Below are positions 30,536 through 38,429 of a DNA stretch of 64,000 bases, in pieces (position 1 is the stretch's first letter; each line of letters opens with the position of its first letter). Both the position numbers and the translations under genes were made by a program. Source of the DNA: Egicoccus halophilus (GTDB lineage: Bacteria; Actinomycetota; Nitriliruptoria; Nitriliruptorales; Nitriliruptoraceae); contig NZ_CP036250.1 of assembly GCF_004300825.1 (NCBI RefSeq), positions 806,001 to 870,000 on the forward strand. The letters are read 5' to 3'. The notes beneath the pieces were generated by a model. It saw only the letters and a program-made list of their open reading frames with translations, did no database searches and was not told where the DNA came from.

Positions 30536-31218
30536 CACTCGGGGACGCGGAGGCGGTACCCGGCGCCACGCACCGTCTGGATGACGCGCGGGCCGTGCTG
30601 TTCGAGCTTGCGCCGCAACGAGGAGACGTGGACCTCGACGAGGTTGCCGTCGACGGCGTCGAACCCCCACAGGCTCGCCAGCAGCTGCACCTTGGACAGC
30701 ACCCGGTCCGGGTGACGGGCGAGGGCGACGAGCAGGTCGAACTCCTTGGTGGTCAGCGCCACCGCTGCGCCGGCGCGGTGGACGCTGCGGCGTTCCTCGT
30801 CGACGACGAGGTCGCCGACCTGCCAGGTCTGGGACACGAGCCGGCCGGAACGGCGCAGCAGCGCGTTGACGCGGGCCAGGAGCTCGGCCATCACGAACGG
30901 CTTGACGAGGTAGTCGTCGCCGCCGGCGTCGAAGCCGGCGAGCCGGTCGTCGACCGAGTCGGCCGCCGTGAGGAACAGGATCGGCAGGTCGCTGCCCTCG
31001 CGCAGCAACCGGGCGACGCTCAGTCCGCTCGGCCCGTTGGGCAGCCGGACGTCGAGGATGGCGAGGTCCGGCCGGAACGCCCGGGCGGCCTGGTGCGCGG
31101 TCAGACCGTCGGCGAGGGCCTCGACGGCATAGCCCTCGAGGCGCAAGGTCGTGGACACGACCTCACGAATGGCGTCGTCGTCCTCGACGACCAGCAGGCG
31201 TGGCGTACTGGTTGGCAT
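30535..31218 (-). CDS. OmpR/PhoB-family response regulator
   Basis: A 227-residue regulator. The receiver domain (residues 8-120) has the acidic pair VVEDDDAIREV, phospho-acceptor Asp in LAILDVRLPNG, conserved Thr in LFLTAADSVDD and Lys in YLVKPFVMAEL. The winged-helix DNA-binding domain (135-225) carries LTTKEFDLLVALARHPDRVL and the VHVSSLRRKLEQHGPRVIQT recognition region. It lies just downstream of the terminator of the giant YDG-repeat gene and is followed by the kinase gene. Confidence 0.95.
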   Translation of the reverse strand: MPTSTPRLLVVEDDDAIREVVSTTLRLEGYAVEALADGLTAHQAARAFRPDLAILDVRLPNGPSGLSVARLLREGSDLPILFLTAADSVDDRLAGFDAGGDDYLVKPFVMAELLARVNALLRRSGRLVSQTWQVGDLVVDEERRSVHRAGAAVALTTKEFDLLVALARHPDRVLSKVQLLASLWGFDAVDGNLVEVHVSSLRRKLEQHGPRVIQTVRGAGYRLRVPE

Positions 31219-31327
31219 GCGCGGATGCTAGGGAGCGCCCGTCCGGCGCGGGGCCGGCCGGGCGGCGTTGTGCGGTGGGTCGACCGTCCGGCCTCCGTGC
31301 GACGCCGAACGTCGGCGTGCAAACGCC

Positions 31328-31358
31328 GACGGGGCAGCCCTGGAAGGGCCGCCCCGTC
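31328..31358 (-). terminator. Terminator of the YDG-repeat protein gene
   Basis: GACGGGGC (31328-31335) pairs with GCCCCGTC (31351-31358), and the inner AGCCCT/AGGGC part can extend the stem. It lies 29 bases past the stop of the leftward gene. Confidence 0.6.
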
Positions 31359-31386
31359 GTCCAGTCGGGCCGTGCGTGCGGTCGTG

Positions 31387-34300
31387 TTACTTGCGCAGGC
31401 GGAAGAAGGCCGAGAGGGAGGAGCCGTCCGCGAACGTCACCGTCGCGCGGTAGCAACCGTCCGCCGTCACCTTCGGCGTCTGCCAGTTCTGGATGAACTG
31501 CTTGTCCGCCGCGTCGTACCGGAGCGTGGTGCTGCCGGTGGTGACGAAGTCGACCTCGTCACTGGTGGCCCCGGTGTTGCAGGTCAACTTGGTGGCCGTG
31601 AAGCCCGTCACCGCTGCGGTGGTGGTCTGCTCGACCCCACCGGCGAGGACGTTGAACTTCAGCGGGATCGTCGAGCCGCCCTTGGCGCTGTTCCAGACGG
31701 TGCTGGCGGTCGCCGCGGGCGCCGTCGCCGGGGCGGCGACGAAGACCGAGTTGGCCGCGCCGACCGGCTGGTGGAAGCCGTGACCCTGGGCGTTCCAGGC
31801 GGTGATCGACGCCTTGGCGGTGACGGGTACGACGAGGGTGTAGTTGCCCGCGTCCGTGCCCGACAACGACGCCCCGTTCAGCGTCACCGTCTTGCCCGAT
31901 CCGACCGCTGCGGTGTCGAACGTCGCCGTCCCACCCGTCAGTCGGACAGCGTCGCCGACGACCACGTCGGCCAGGCTGCGGTCGCTGGCCGACGCCGCGG
32001 TGGTGCCGTCGAAGACCTTGTTGGCGGCGGCGAACGAGCCGGTCACGGACCGCTTGGTGATGTCCGCGCTGGACGTCGCCGTCGTGTTGCTCAGGGTGTA
32101 GTTGCGGGCGTCCGCACCAGCGATCGTGATGCCGGTCACGGTCACGGTCTTGCCCGTGCCCACCAGCTTGTCGTCGAACGCGGCGGCCGCGTGCGCGGCG
32201 GTGACCACGTCACCCGACAGCTTGTCGGTGGACAGCGAAACCGACGCGGCGGTGGTGCCGTCGTAGGTCCTGCTGGTGGCGTTGGCGGTCACGGTCAGCG
32301 ACCGGGCGGTGATGTCGGCCGTGGTGGTCGACACACCGTTCCAGGTGTAGTTGGCGGCGTCCTCGCCCTCGAGCTTGGCGCCGGTGAGGGTGACGGTCTT
32401 GGCGGTGCCAACGTTCTTGTCGTCGAAGGTGGCGGTGCCGCCGGTCAGCTGCACCTTGTCACCGTCGACCGTGCCGACCAGGCTGGTGGCCTTGACCTCG
32501 GCGGTGGTGGTGCCGTCGTAGGTCTTGTTGGCGGCGGCGAAGGTGCCGGTGATGCCCTTCGGGGTGATGTCGGCCGTGGTGTCGGCGACGGTCAGGGCGT
32601 AGTTGCCAGCGTCGGGGCCGTGCAGCGCAGGGTCCACCGCCGTGACGGTCTTGCCCCTCCCGGCGTCCTTGGTGTCGAAGGTCGCGCCCTGCAGTTGCAG
32701 GCTGACCTCGTCACCCTTCTTGACACCGGTGAGTTCGACGCTGCGAACGTCGGCGGCGGTGGTGCCGTCGTAGACCTTGTCCGCGACGGTGAAGGACCCG
32801 GTGACGGCCATCGTCGTGATCGACGCCGTCGCGGTCACCTCCGTGAGCTTCGGCGCGTAGTTGCTGGCGTCGTCGCCCACGAGCGAGATGCCGCTGACGG
32901 TGACCGTCTTGTCCGTGCCGACGTGCCGGTCCGCGAACTGCGCGTCGCCCTTGGCCGAGACCGTCTCGCCCTCGAGGACGTCCTCGACCGACAGCGTGAC
33001 CTCGGCGGCGGTGGTGCCGTCGTAGACCTTGTCCTCGGCCGTCGCGACGACCTCCACCACACGGTGGCCGATGTTGGCGCTGGTGTTACCGACGGAGGCC
33101 AGGGTGTAGTTGCGGGCATCGGCGCCTTCGATCGAGGCCTTGCCCGCGGTCACCTTGATGCCGGTCGCCGCGTTCTTGCTGGCGAAGGTGACGTCCCGGA
33201 GTACGAGGGTGACCACGTCGTCACCGAGCGCGCCGTCGAGCGTCTTGGCCATCGCCACGGCGGTGGTGGTGCCGTCGTAGACCTTGTTCGCGGCGGTGAA
33301 GCTGCCGGTCAGGGTCTTGGGGGTGATGTTCGCCTTCGCGGCGGCCACGGGAGCCAGCGTGTAGTTGGCCGCGTGGTCGCCGGTGAGGCTGGCGCTGGCG
33401 GTCACGTCGATGTCGTCGGCGACGTCCTTGCTGGCGAAGCCGGCGTTGGCGAGGTCGAGGGTGACCTGGTCGCCGTCGATGACGCCGGTGAGCGTGCGGC
33501 CGGAGACGGTGGCGGTGGTGGTGCGGTCGTAGACCTTGTCGGCGGCGGTGAAGCTGCCGGTCAGGGTCTTGGGGGTGATGTCCGCCTTCGCGGCGGCGAC
33601 GGGAGCCAGCGTGTAGTTGGCCGCGTGGTCGCCGGTGAGGCTGGCGGTGGCGGTCACGTCGATGTCGTCGGCGACGTCCTTGCTGGCGAAGCCGGCGTTG
33701 GCGAGGTCGAGGGTGACCTGGTCGCCGTCGATGACGCCGGTGAGCGTGCGGCCGGAGACGGTGGCGGTGGTGGTGCGGTCGTAGACCTTGTCGGCGGCGG
33801 TGAAGCTGCCCGTCAGGGTCTTCGGGGTGATGTCCGCCTTCGCCGTGGCGACGGCGGGAACCGTGTAGTTGGCCGCGTGCTTGCCGGCGAGGGTGGCCTC
33901 GGCGGTGACGACGACTCCGGTGCCGGCGCTGCTGGTTGTGAAGGCCGCGGAGCGGAGCTCGAGGCGGACCTCGTCACCCTCGACGACGCCGTCCAGTGCG
34001 GGGTCGGAGACCGTGGCGTCGCGGCTGCCGTCGTAGACCTTGTCGGCGACGACGAAGCTGCCGCTCAGTGGCTTCGGGGTGACGACGAGCGTGTCGACGA
34101 CCGTCTCGGCCCGGTAGTCGGGGTGGTCCAGCGAGGCCTGCACGCGGTAGCTGCCGGCGTTCCGCGGGCTCGCCGACTCGCCATCGCGCGAGTAGCTCAC
34201 CGAGATGCCGGTGAGGTCACCGACCGAGGTCGTCACCGTCGCCGCGAAAGTCGAGCCGTTGTAGACCCGGCTCAGCCCGCTCAGGGTCAGCTCGGTGGTC

Positions 34301-36036
34301 GCCTTCGCGACGGCGACCGTCTTGGTGGCGGTGCTCGCCTCGTGGTTGTCGTCGCCGGCGCGGGTGGCCACGACCTCGCAGGTCCCGGTGCCGCGGGTGA
34401 TCTCCAGCTTCCCGGCGTTCGCGCCGGTGCCGATGCGGCAGGCGTCGCTGCCGCTGCTCACCGCGAAGCCGATGGCGCCGGTGCCGCTGCCGCCGGTGGC
34501 TCCCAGCTCCAGGGTGTCACCGAAGGTGCCGCGGTCGGGGGTGGTGATGGTCAGCGTGCTTTGGGCGACCCGGTCGATGGCGAACTGGGCGGTCCCGCGG
34601 CTGCTCCGGTGGTTCGTGGTGCCGGCGAAGTCGGCGGTCGCCGTGGCCGTGCCCGCGTTGGTGTTCGCGGAGTAGACGACCTCGACCGGCTGCTTGAAGC
34701 CGGCGACACCGGTGACCTCCGCCGAGCAGGGCGTGAGGGGCGAACCGGTGTACGGCCGGCTCGACGGACAGGTCACCGTCGTGGTGGTGGCGGCCTTGTC
34801 GATGGTGAAGGTCGTGCTGTCGGTGCTGGCGAGGTGGTTGGTGGTCGCGGCGAAGCTGGCCGCCGCCGTCGCCGTGCCGGCGTTCACGTTGTCGGTGTGG
34901 GTGACCGGGACGGTCTGGTCCAGGCCGCCGGCGCCGGTGGCCTTCGCCGTGCACGGGGTCTGCGCCGAGCCGTCGTAGGTCGTGTCGGCCGGGCAGCTGA
35001 CGACGGTGCTCGAAGGCGCCTTGGCGACGGTCAGCGTGCCGTTGCCGGTGCTGCCGAGGTGCGTGCCGTCCTCGGTGAAGGTCGCGGTCACCGGGTGGGA
35101 GCCGGCGTTCCGGCCGCCGAGGTCCGCGGTCAGGGAGGTGACGCCCGACGCGTTGGTCGTGGCCGAGCCGATGGTGGTGTCACCGACGGAGAAGGCGACG
35201 GTCTTGCCGCCGACGCCCGTGGAGCCGGCGCTCAGCGTCGCGGTGTAGGTGGCGGACCCGCCGAAGGTGCCGGCTCCGCTGACCGCGTTGATCGACGTGG
35301 TCGTCTTCACCGGAGCCGCGGGAGCCTGCACGTAGTTGGCGGTGTAGTCGTTCGTGCCGTTGTCCCCGAAGCCGGGGGCGCACAGCGTCGCGTCGGTGGT
35401 CGAGAAGTTGCTCGGTCCGGTCCAACTCGAGAAGACCATCGAGCCGATCGTTGCCGGTGCCGTGACGCGGATCCACTCGCCATTGCTGGCGCCGGCGGCC
35501 AGCGTGTTGCCCGGTGAGTGGCGCACGGTGCCCGAGGCGCTGGTCGGCCTCGAACCACTGACGTTCCCGGCGGGGCAAGCGCTGCTGGTGTGCTTGGTCC
35601 AGGTCGCCTCGAAGTTGGTGGCGTTGTTCGTGGTAAGGAAGCGGAGGTTGCCGTCCGTGAAGCCGTGGGTCACCGTCCCGGACACCGCGCCGGTGGCGAC
35701 GACCTCGTAGGTCGCCACGAACCAGTTCGGCAGGTTGAACGCGTCGACGATCCTGCCGTCCGCGTCGGCGACCACGTCGACGTTGCGACGCCAGGTCTTG
35801 GTCTGGTCGTCGTCGACGTCGATGTTGACGGTCTCGCCCGGCTGCCAGTTGCCGCCGGTCAGCGTGACGAGCTCGCCGGGGGCGTAGTCGTCCTTGTCGC
35901 TGGTGATCCACGGCGACGTGTCGGTCTGTGCCAGTGCCACGTTGGGCAGCAACATCAGCACCGCCAGCGTGAAGGCGATGACGGAACGCAGGTGGCCGCG
36001 TCGCGGCGACGGTGTCACGGAAGTTCGAGGCGCCAC
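31387..36036 (-). CDS. Giant exported YDG/Ig-like repeat protein with PxKF C-terminus
   Basis: A 1,549-residue exported protein. GTG 36036 has GGGGAGGG upstream and starts the signal peptide (MAPRTSVTPSPRRGHLRSVI, cleaved near ALA-Q36). Then come an Ig-like domain with DDYAPGELVTLTGGNWQPGE, a Cys-containing domain, Ig-like Big_3 repeats, an MBG-like domain, and nine YDG domains of about 84 residues each, each marked by (D/N)KVYDGTT and ending D-A-x-NY(T/A). The C-terminal domain has STIPLKFNV (PxKF type). There is no LPXTG or anchor helix. Such proteins act in adhesion or as surface fibres; that role is inference. Leader copy C lies 56 bases upstream. A very long antisense frame exists but is a GC-phase shadow. 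Confidence 0.88.
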   Translation of the reverse strand: MAPRTSVTPSPRRGHLRSVIAFTLAVLMLLPNVALAQTDTSPWITSDKDDYAPGELVTLTGGNWQPGETVNIDVDDDQTKTWRRNVDVVADADGRIVDAFNLPNWFVATYEVVATGAVSGTVTHGFTDGNLRFLTTNNATNFEATWTKHTSSACPAGNVSGSRPTSASGTVRHSPGNTLAAGASNGEWIRVTAPATIGSMVFSSWTGPSNFSTTDATLCAPGFGDNGTNDYTANYVQAPAAPVKTTTSINAVSGAGTFGGSATYTATLSAGSTGVGGKTVAFSVGDTTIGSATTNASGVTSLTADLGGRNAGSHPVTATFTEDGTHLGSTGNGTLTVAKAPSSTVVSCPADTTYDGSAQTPCTAKATGAGGLDQTVPVTHTDNVNAGTATAAASFAATTNHLASTDSTTFTIDKAATTTTVTCPSSRPYTGSPLTPCSAEVTGVAGFKQPVEVVYSANTNAGTATATADFAGTTNHRSSRGTAQFAIDRVAQSTLTITTPDRGTFGDTLELGATGGSGTGAIGFAVSSGSDACRIGTGANAGKLEITRGTGTCEVVATRAGDDNHEASTATKTVAVAKATTELTLSGLSRVYNGSTFAATVTTSVGDLTGISVSYSRDGESASPRNAGSYRVQASLDHPDYRAETVVDTLVVTPKPLSGSFVVADKVYDGSRDATVSDPALDGVVEGDEVRLELRSAAFTTSSAGTGVVVTAEATLAGKHAANYTVPAVATAKADITPKTLTGSFTAADKVYDRTTTATVSGRTLTGVIDGDQVTLDLANAGFASKDVADDIDVTATASLTGDHAANYTLAPVAAAKADITPKTLTGSFTAADKVYDRTTTATVSGRTLTGVIDGDQVTLDLANAGFASKDVADDIDVTASASLTGDHAANYTLAPVAAAKANITPKTLTGSFTAANKVYDGTTTAVAMAKTLDGALGDDVVTLVLRDVTFASKNAATGIKVTAGKASIEGADARNYTLASVGNTSANIGHRVVEVVATAEDKVYDGTTAAEVTLSVEDVLEGETVSAKGDAQFADRHVGTDKTVTVSGISLVGDDASNYAPKLTEVTATASITTMAVTGSFTVADKVYDGTTAADVRSVELTGVKKGDEVSLQLQGATFDTKDAGRGKTVTAVDPALHGPDAGNYALTVADTTADITPKGITGTFAAANKTYDGTTTAEVKATSLVGTVDGDKVQLTGGTATFDDKNVGTAKTVTLTGAKLEGEDAANYTWNGVSTTTADITARSLTVTANATSRTYDGTTAASVSLSTDKLSGDVVTAAHAAAAFDDKLVGTGKTVTVTGITIAGADARNYTLSNTTATSSADITKRSVTGSFAAANKVFDGTTAASASDRSLADVVVGDAVRLTGGTATFDTAAVGSGKTVTLNGASLSGTDAGNYTLVVPVTAKASITAWNAQGHGFHQPVGAANSVFVAAPATAPAATASTVWNSAKGGSTIPLKFNVLAGGVEQTTTAAVTGFTATKLTCNTGATSDEVDFVTTGSTTLRYDAADKQFIQNWQTPKVTADGCYRATVTFADGSSLSAFFRLRK
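33277..33780 (-). repeat. Nearly identical 252-bp tandem duplication in the YDG gene
   Basis: Units 33277-33528 and 33529-33780 are each exactly 252 bases (84 codons, one YDG domain) and differ at only a handful of bases; most of their length is identical. The other seven YDG domains are clearly diverged. This marks a recent unit duplication and a likely hotspot for repeat-number variation. Confidence 0.9.
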
Positions 36037-36092
36037 GAGGCACCCTCCCCTGTACTCGGGACGCCGACCTGATGCGGCGTCCAAACCTTGGG

Positions 36093-36167
36093 GGTGCGTC
36101 GGGTTCGCCCTGGCTCCCCACCGGACTCGGCGACCAACTACCGCCCAGTGGATCGTTGCCTCACACC
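36093..36167 (-). promoter_or_regulatory. Leader element copy C: candidate structured RNA switch
   Basis: Read on the minus strand. P1 pairs 36167-36162 (GGTGTG) with 36098-36093 (CGCACC), where an A-to-G change keeps a G-U pair. P2 pairs 36152-36146 (TCCACTG) with 36123-36117 (CGGTGGG). P3 pairs 36145-36142 (GGCG) with 36132-36129 (CGCC) around the loop GTAGTTGGT. GCACCC at the P1 3' strand can alternatively pair with GGGTGC (36045-36040), which overlaps the Shine-Dalgarno GGGGAGGG. A GACGCC/GGCGTC hairpin lies between. The element ends 56 bases before the GTG at 36036. Confidence 0.72.
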
Positions 36168-36241
36168 ATTGCGAAGCCCTTCGCTCGCAACAGGAACTCT
36201 CGGGCTCGAACCTGAGCCGAATCTGAAACCGGCGGAGAGTT

Positions 36242-36255
36242 CATCAATATTGATG
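36242..36255. promoter_or_regulatory. Perfect 14-bp palindrome in the divergent promoter region
   Basis: CATCAATATTGATG is a perfect palindrome, AT-rich in a GC-rich genome. It lies near the middle of the 257 bases between leader copies B and C, where both transcripts must start. It is a good candidate operator for a dimeric regulator of the two surface-protein genes. The rest of the 514-base divergent gap holds the two leader elements and presumably both promoters; I could not assign -35/-10 boxes with confidence. Confidence 0.5.
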
Positions 36256-36424
36256 GTCGGCGGCACGAACCGGTGGGTCTAGCGAGGGCAGCGGCACCTC
36301 GCTTCCGGTAACGGAATGTGTGTCATTGAACGCACAAAGTTATTGGTCGGGCGACGGTAACACTGCGCGTTCGCTTCACTGCTTTCCGCAAGGAGCTGGA
36401 GAACTGCAAGGGGCACTCTCCGGT

Positions 36425-36502
36425 AGGTGTGGGGCACTGATCCAACCGGCGGTAGTTGGTCGCCGAGCCGGTTGGGGAGCCAGGGGCGAAACCGACACAC
36501 CT
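36425..36502 (+). promoter_or_regulatory. Leader element copy B: candidate structured RNA switch
   Basis: P1 pairs 36425-36431 (AGGTGTG) with 36496-36502 (CACACCT). P2 pairs 36441-36447 (TCCAACC) with 36470-36476 (GGTTGGG), fully paired. P3 pairs 36448-36451 (GGCG) with 36461-36464 (CGCC) around the loop GTAGTTGGT. The joining block GAGCCAGGGGCGAAACCGA matches copy A at all but one base. CCTTCCCG (36500-36507), overlapping the P1 3' strand, complements the Shine-Dalgarno region CGGGAAGG (36534-36541) over eight bases. A GACGCC/GGCGTC hairpin (36516-36521/36527-36532) lies between. The element ends 48 bases before the ATG at 36551. Confidence 0.75.
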
Positions 36503-36550
36503 TCCCGCTGGATCCGACGCCATACCGGCGTCCCGGGAAGGACCACACAC

Positions 36551-38365
36551 ATGCGCAAGTTCTTGGCGCTCTGCGCCATCACGACGTCGTTGACGGCGTT
36601 CGCGGGGCCCGCGCTCGCCGCTTCGACCGACACGGTTTCCGCCGAGCAGTCGTCGCTCGAGGAGTTGGAGGACGCACTCGCCACCGCGACCGCAGAGGTT
36701 GAGGCACTCGAGGCGGACGTCGAGGACGCCGCCGGTGACCTCGCCGCTGCCGAGCAGCGGCTCGCTTCCGCGGAGGCCGCCCAGGCGGCGGCCCAGCGGG
36801 CATACGACGCGGCCGTCGAGGCCCACGCTTCCGCGGTCGCCGCGGTCGCCGCTGCCCAGGTGGCCGTCGAAGGGGCGTCCGACGCCGACAACGCGGCACA
36901 GTCCGCGCTCGTCGAGGCGACTGCCGAGGCAGAAGCGGCCGCCCAGGCGGCCGCCAAGGCCGCGACCGCGGTCGCGGCGGCGCAGACCGAGTTCGACGCC
37001 GCCGTCGCGGACGTCGCCGATGCGACGCAACAGCGTGACGACGCCGCGAGCGCGGTGACCAGCGCCGAGCAGGCCGCCGTGGCCGCCCAGGCGAAGGTCA
37101 CCACCGCAACGACGGACCACGAGCTGGCGCTCGAGGCTCGGACGGTCGCCGCCGGTGCGGTCGACATCGCCGACGGGGCCCACGAGGCCGCCACGACGGC
37201 TCACCAGGACGCCCTCGGCGACCAGGAGGACGCCGCCGGACTCGTCGTCGCTGCCGAGCAGCTCGCCAAGCAGGCGGCCGACGCGGTCGCCGACGCCCAG
37301 GCCGCGGTGGACCTCGAGACGTCGAAGCTCGCGGGCACCCGCGCCGCCCTGTCCGCAGCCATCTCGGAGCGCGACGCGCTGCAGGCGGCGTACGACGCGT
37401 TCGCGTGCAACGAGAACGCGCAGAGCGCCGCGCAGGTCACGTGCCGTGCCGATCGCGCCGCGGCTCTCACCAAGCTGAACACCCAGAAGGGCGTGGTCGC
37501 CAACGCGGAGGCGGGTGTCGCTGCCGCACAGCAGCAGCTCACCGACGCCCAGGCCGCGCTGACCACGACCCAGTCGACGCAGGCGGTGGCGGACGCGGAG
37601 CTGAGCGCTGCGCGTGCCGAGCTGGCCGACGCCGACGCCGAGGTCGAGCGCACCTCCGCCGTCCTCGACGCTGCCACGACGCAGCTCGAGAACGCCACCA
37701 AGGAGTACGCGGTCGCGGACCAGCGCGTCACGACCACCGGCACGGCCCTGCAGGACGCGGCGGACGCCTTCGCCGGCGCGACCGACGCCCTGGACACGGC
37801 GCGTACCGGGCTGGTCGAGGCGGACACGGCGTTGACCGACGCCGAAGCACGGCTGGCCGCTGCCGAAGGCCAGCTCGCTGACGCCACCATCTCGCAGCGC
37901 CAGGCCGACGACGACTCGGCGGACGCCAACGCCGTCCTCGTCTCGAAGCGGGCGGCGGCGGACACCACCGCGGACGCGCTGGTCGTGGCGGAGGAGAAGC
38001 TCGACGACGCCAAGGCGGCCGAGCTCTCGGCCGCCGGTGACCTGGCCGACGAGAAGGCGGACCTGGCCGACGCCATGACCGAGGTCGACGGCGCGACCGC
38101 TGCCGTCACCGACGCGGCGGCGGCGCTGGCAGCGCTCGAGGGACGGCTGGCGATCGCCCAGGCCAACCAGGCGGCCGCGCAGCTCGCGGTCGACACCTGG
38201 GTCGCGCCGGCCCCGCCGGTGGTCGTCGCTCCGACGACGCCGGCGCAGCACCCGGGCTGCAACGGCATCGCCAACGCGCAGGCGCAGGTCGCCAAGGGCG
38301 GCAACGGCAAGGGCAACGCGGCGAACGCGCTGAGCAACGTCGCCAGCAAGCTCGCCTGCAGCTGA
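36551..38365 (+). CDS. Exported coiled-coil protein
   Basis: A 604-residue exported protein. The signal peptide MRKFLALCAITTSLTAFAGP is cleaved after ALA near residue 23. Residues 28-555 are almost entirely Ala/Asp/Glu/Gln-rich heptads, a very long coiled coil with many repeated AEA, ADA and AAQ steps. It is interrupted once near residues 285-300 by a Cys-containing turn (FACNENAQ and QVTCRAD), which looks like a hairpin bend closed by a disulfide. A Pro-rich linker (VAPAPPVVVAPTTPAQ) leads to a small tail with two Cys (HPGCNGI and SKLACS). There is no sortase motif or anchor. ATG 36551 follows GGGAAGG, which leader copy B can mask. Function unknown; a spacer or matrix protein at the surface is possible. 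Confidence 0.85.
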   Translation: MRKFLALCAITTSLTAFAGPALAASTDTVSAEQSSLEELEDALATATAEVEALEADVEDAAGDLAAAEQRLASAEAAQAAAQRAYDAAVEAHASAVAAVAAAQVAVEGASDADNAAQSALVEATAEAEAAAQAAAKAATAVAAAQTEFDAAVADVADATQQRDDAASAVTSAEQAAVAAQAKVTTATTDHELALEARTVAAGAVDIADGAHEAATTAHQDALGDQEDAAGLVVAAEQLAKQAADAVADAQAAVDLETSKLAGTRAALSAAISERDALQAAYDAFACNENAQSAAQVTCRADRAAALTKLNTQKGVVANAEAGVAAAQQQLTDAQAALTTTQSTQAVADAELSAARAELADADAEVERTSAVLDAATTQLENATKEYAVADQRVTTTGTALQDAADAFAGATDALDTARTGLVEADTALTDAEARLAAAEGQLADATISQRQADDDSADANAVLVSKRAAADTTADALVVAEEKLDDAKAAELSAAGDLADEKADLADAMTEVDGATAAVTDAAAALAALEGRLAIAQANQAAAQLAVDTWVAPAPPVVVAPTTPAQHPGCNGIANAQAQVAKGGNGKGNAANALSNVASKLACS

Positions 38366-38379
38366 CCGCACCGGAACAC

Positions 38380-38411
38380 GGAACGCCCCCGGCCTCGGCC
38401 GGGGGCGTTCC
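38380..38411. terminator. Strong bidirectional terminator
   Basis: A 15-bp perfect stem (38380-38394 with 38397-38411, GGAACGCCCCCGGCC) with a minimal loop sits between the convergent coiled-coil gene and the exported-protein gene at 38430. Confidence 0.85.
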
Positions 38412-38429
38412 ATGTCTCCTCGCGGACCG

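Noticed and set aside
30595-35517. A 1,640-codon open frame on the plus strand opposite the YDG-repeat gene
   Set aside because: Its product is a Val/Gly/Arg/Asp-rich repetitive sequence mirroring the YDG array codon by codon. High GC keeps the antisense frame free of stops. The minus-strand product has a signal peptide and recognisable domains.
31387-36036. YDG repeats as CRISPR or mobile element repeats
   Set aside because: The 252-base period equals one 84-residue domain in frame. There are no spacers, transposase or terminal inverted repeats.
36093-36502. Assignment of the leader elements to c-di-GMP-I (GEMM) or ydaO riboswitches
   Set aside because: GEMM landmarks (GGGCAAACC, ACGCAAAGCC) are missing upstream, and the order of motifs differs. 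ydaO-like blocks appear but the element is about half the expected length with missing helices. Left unassigned.
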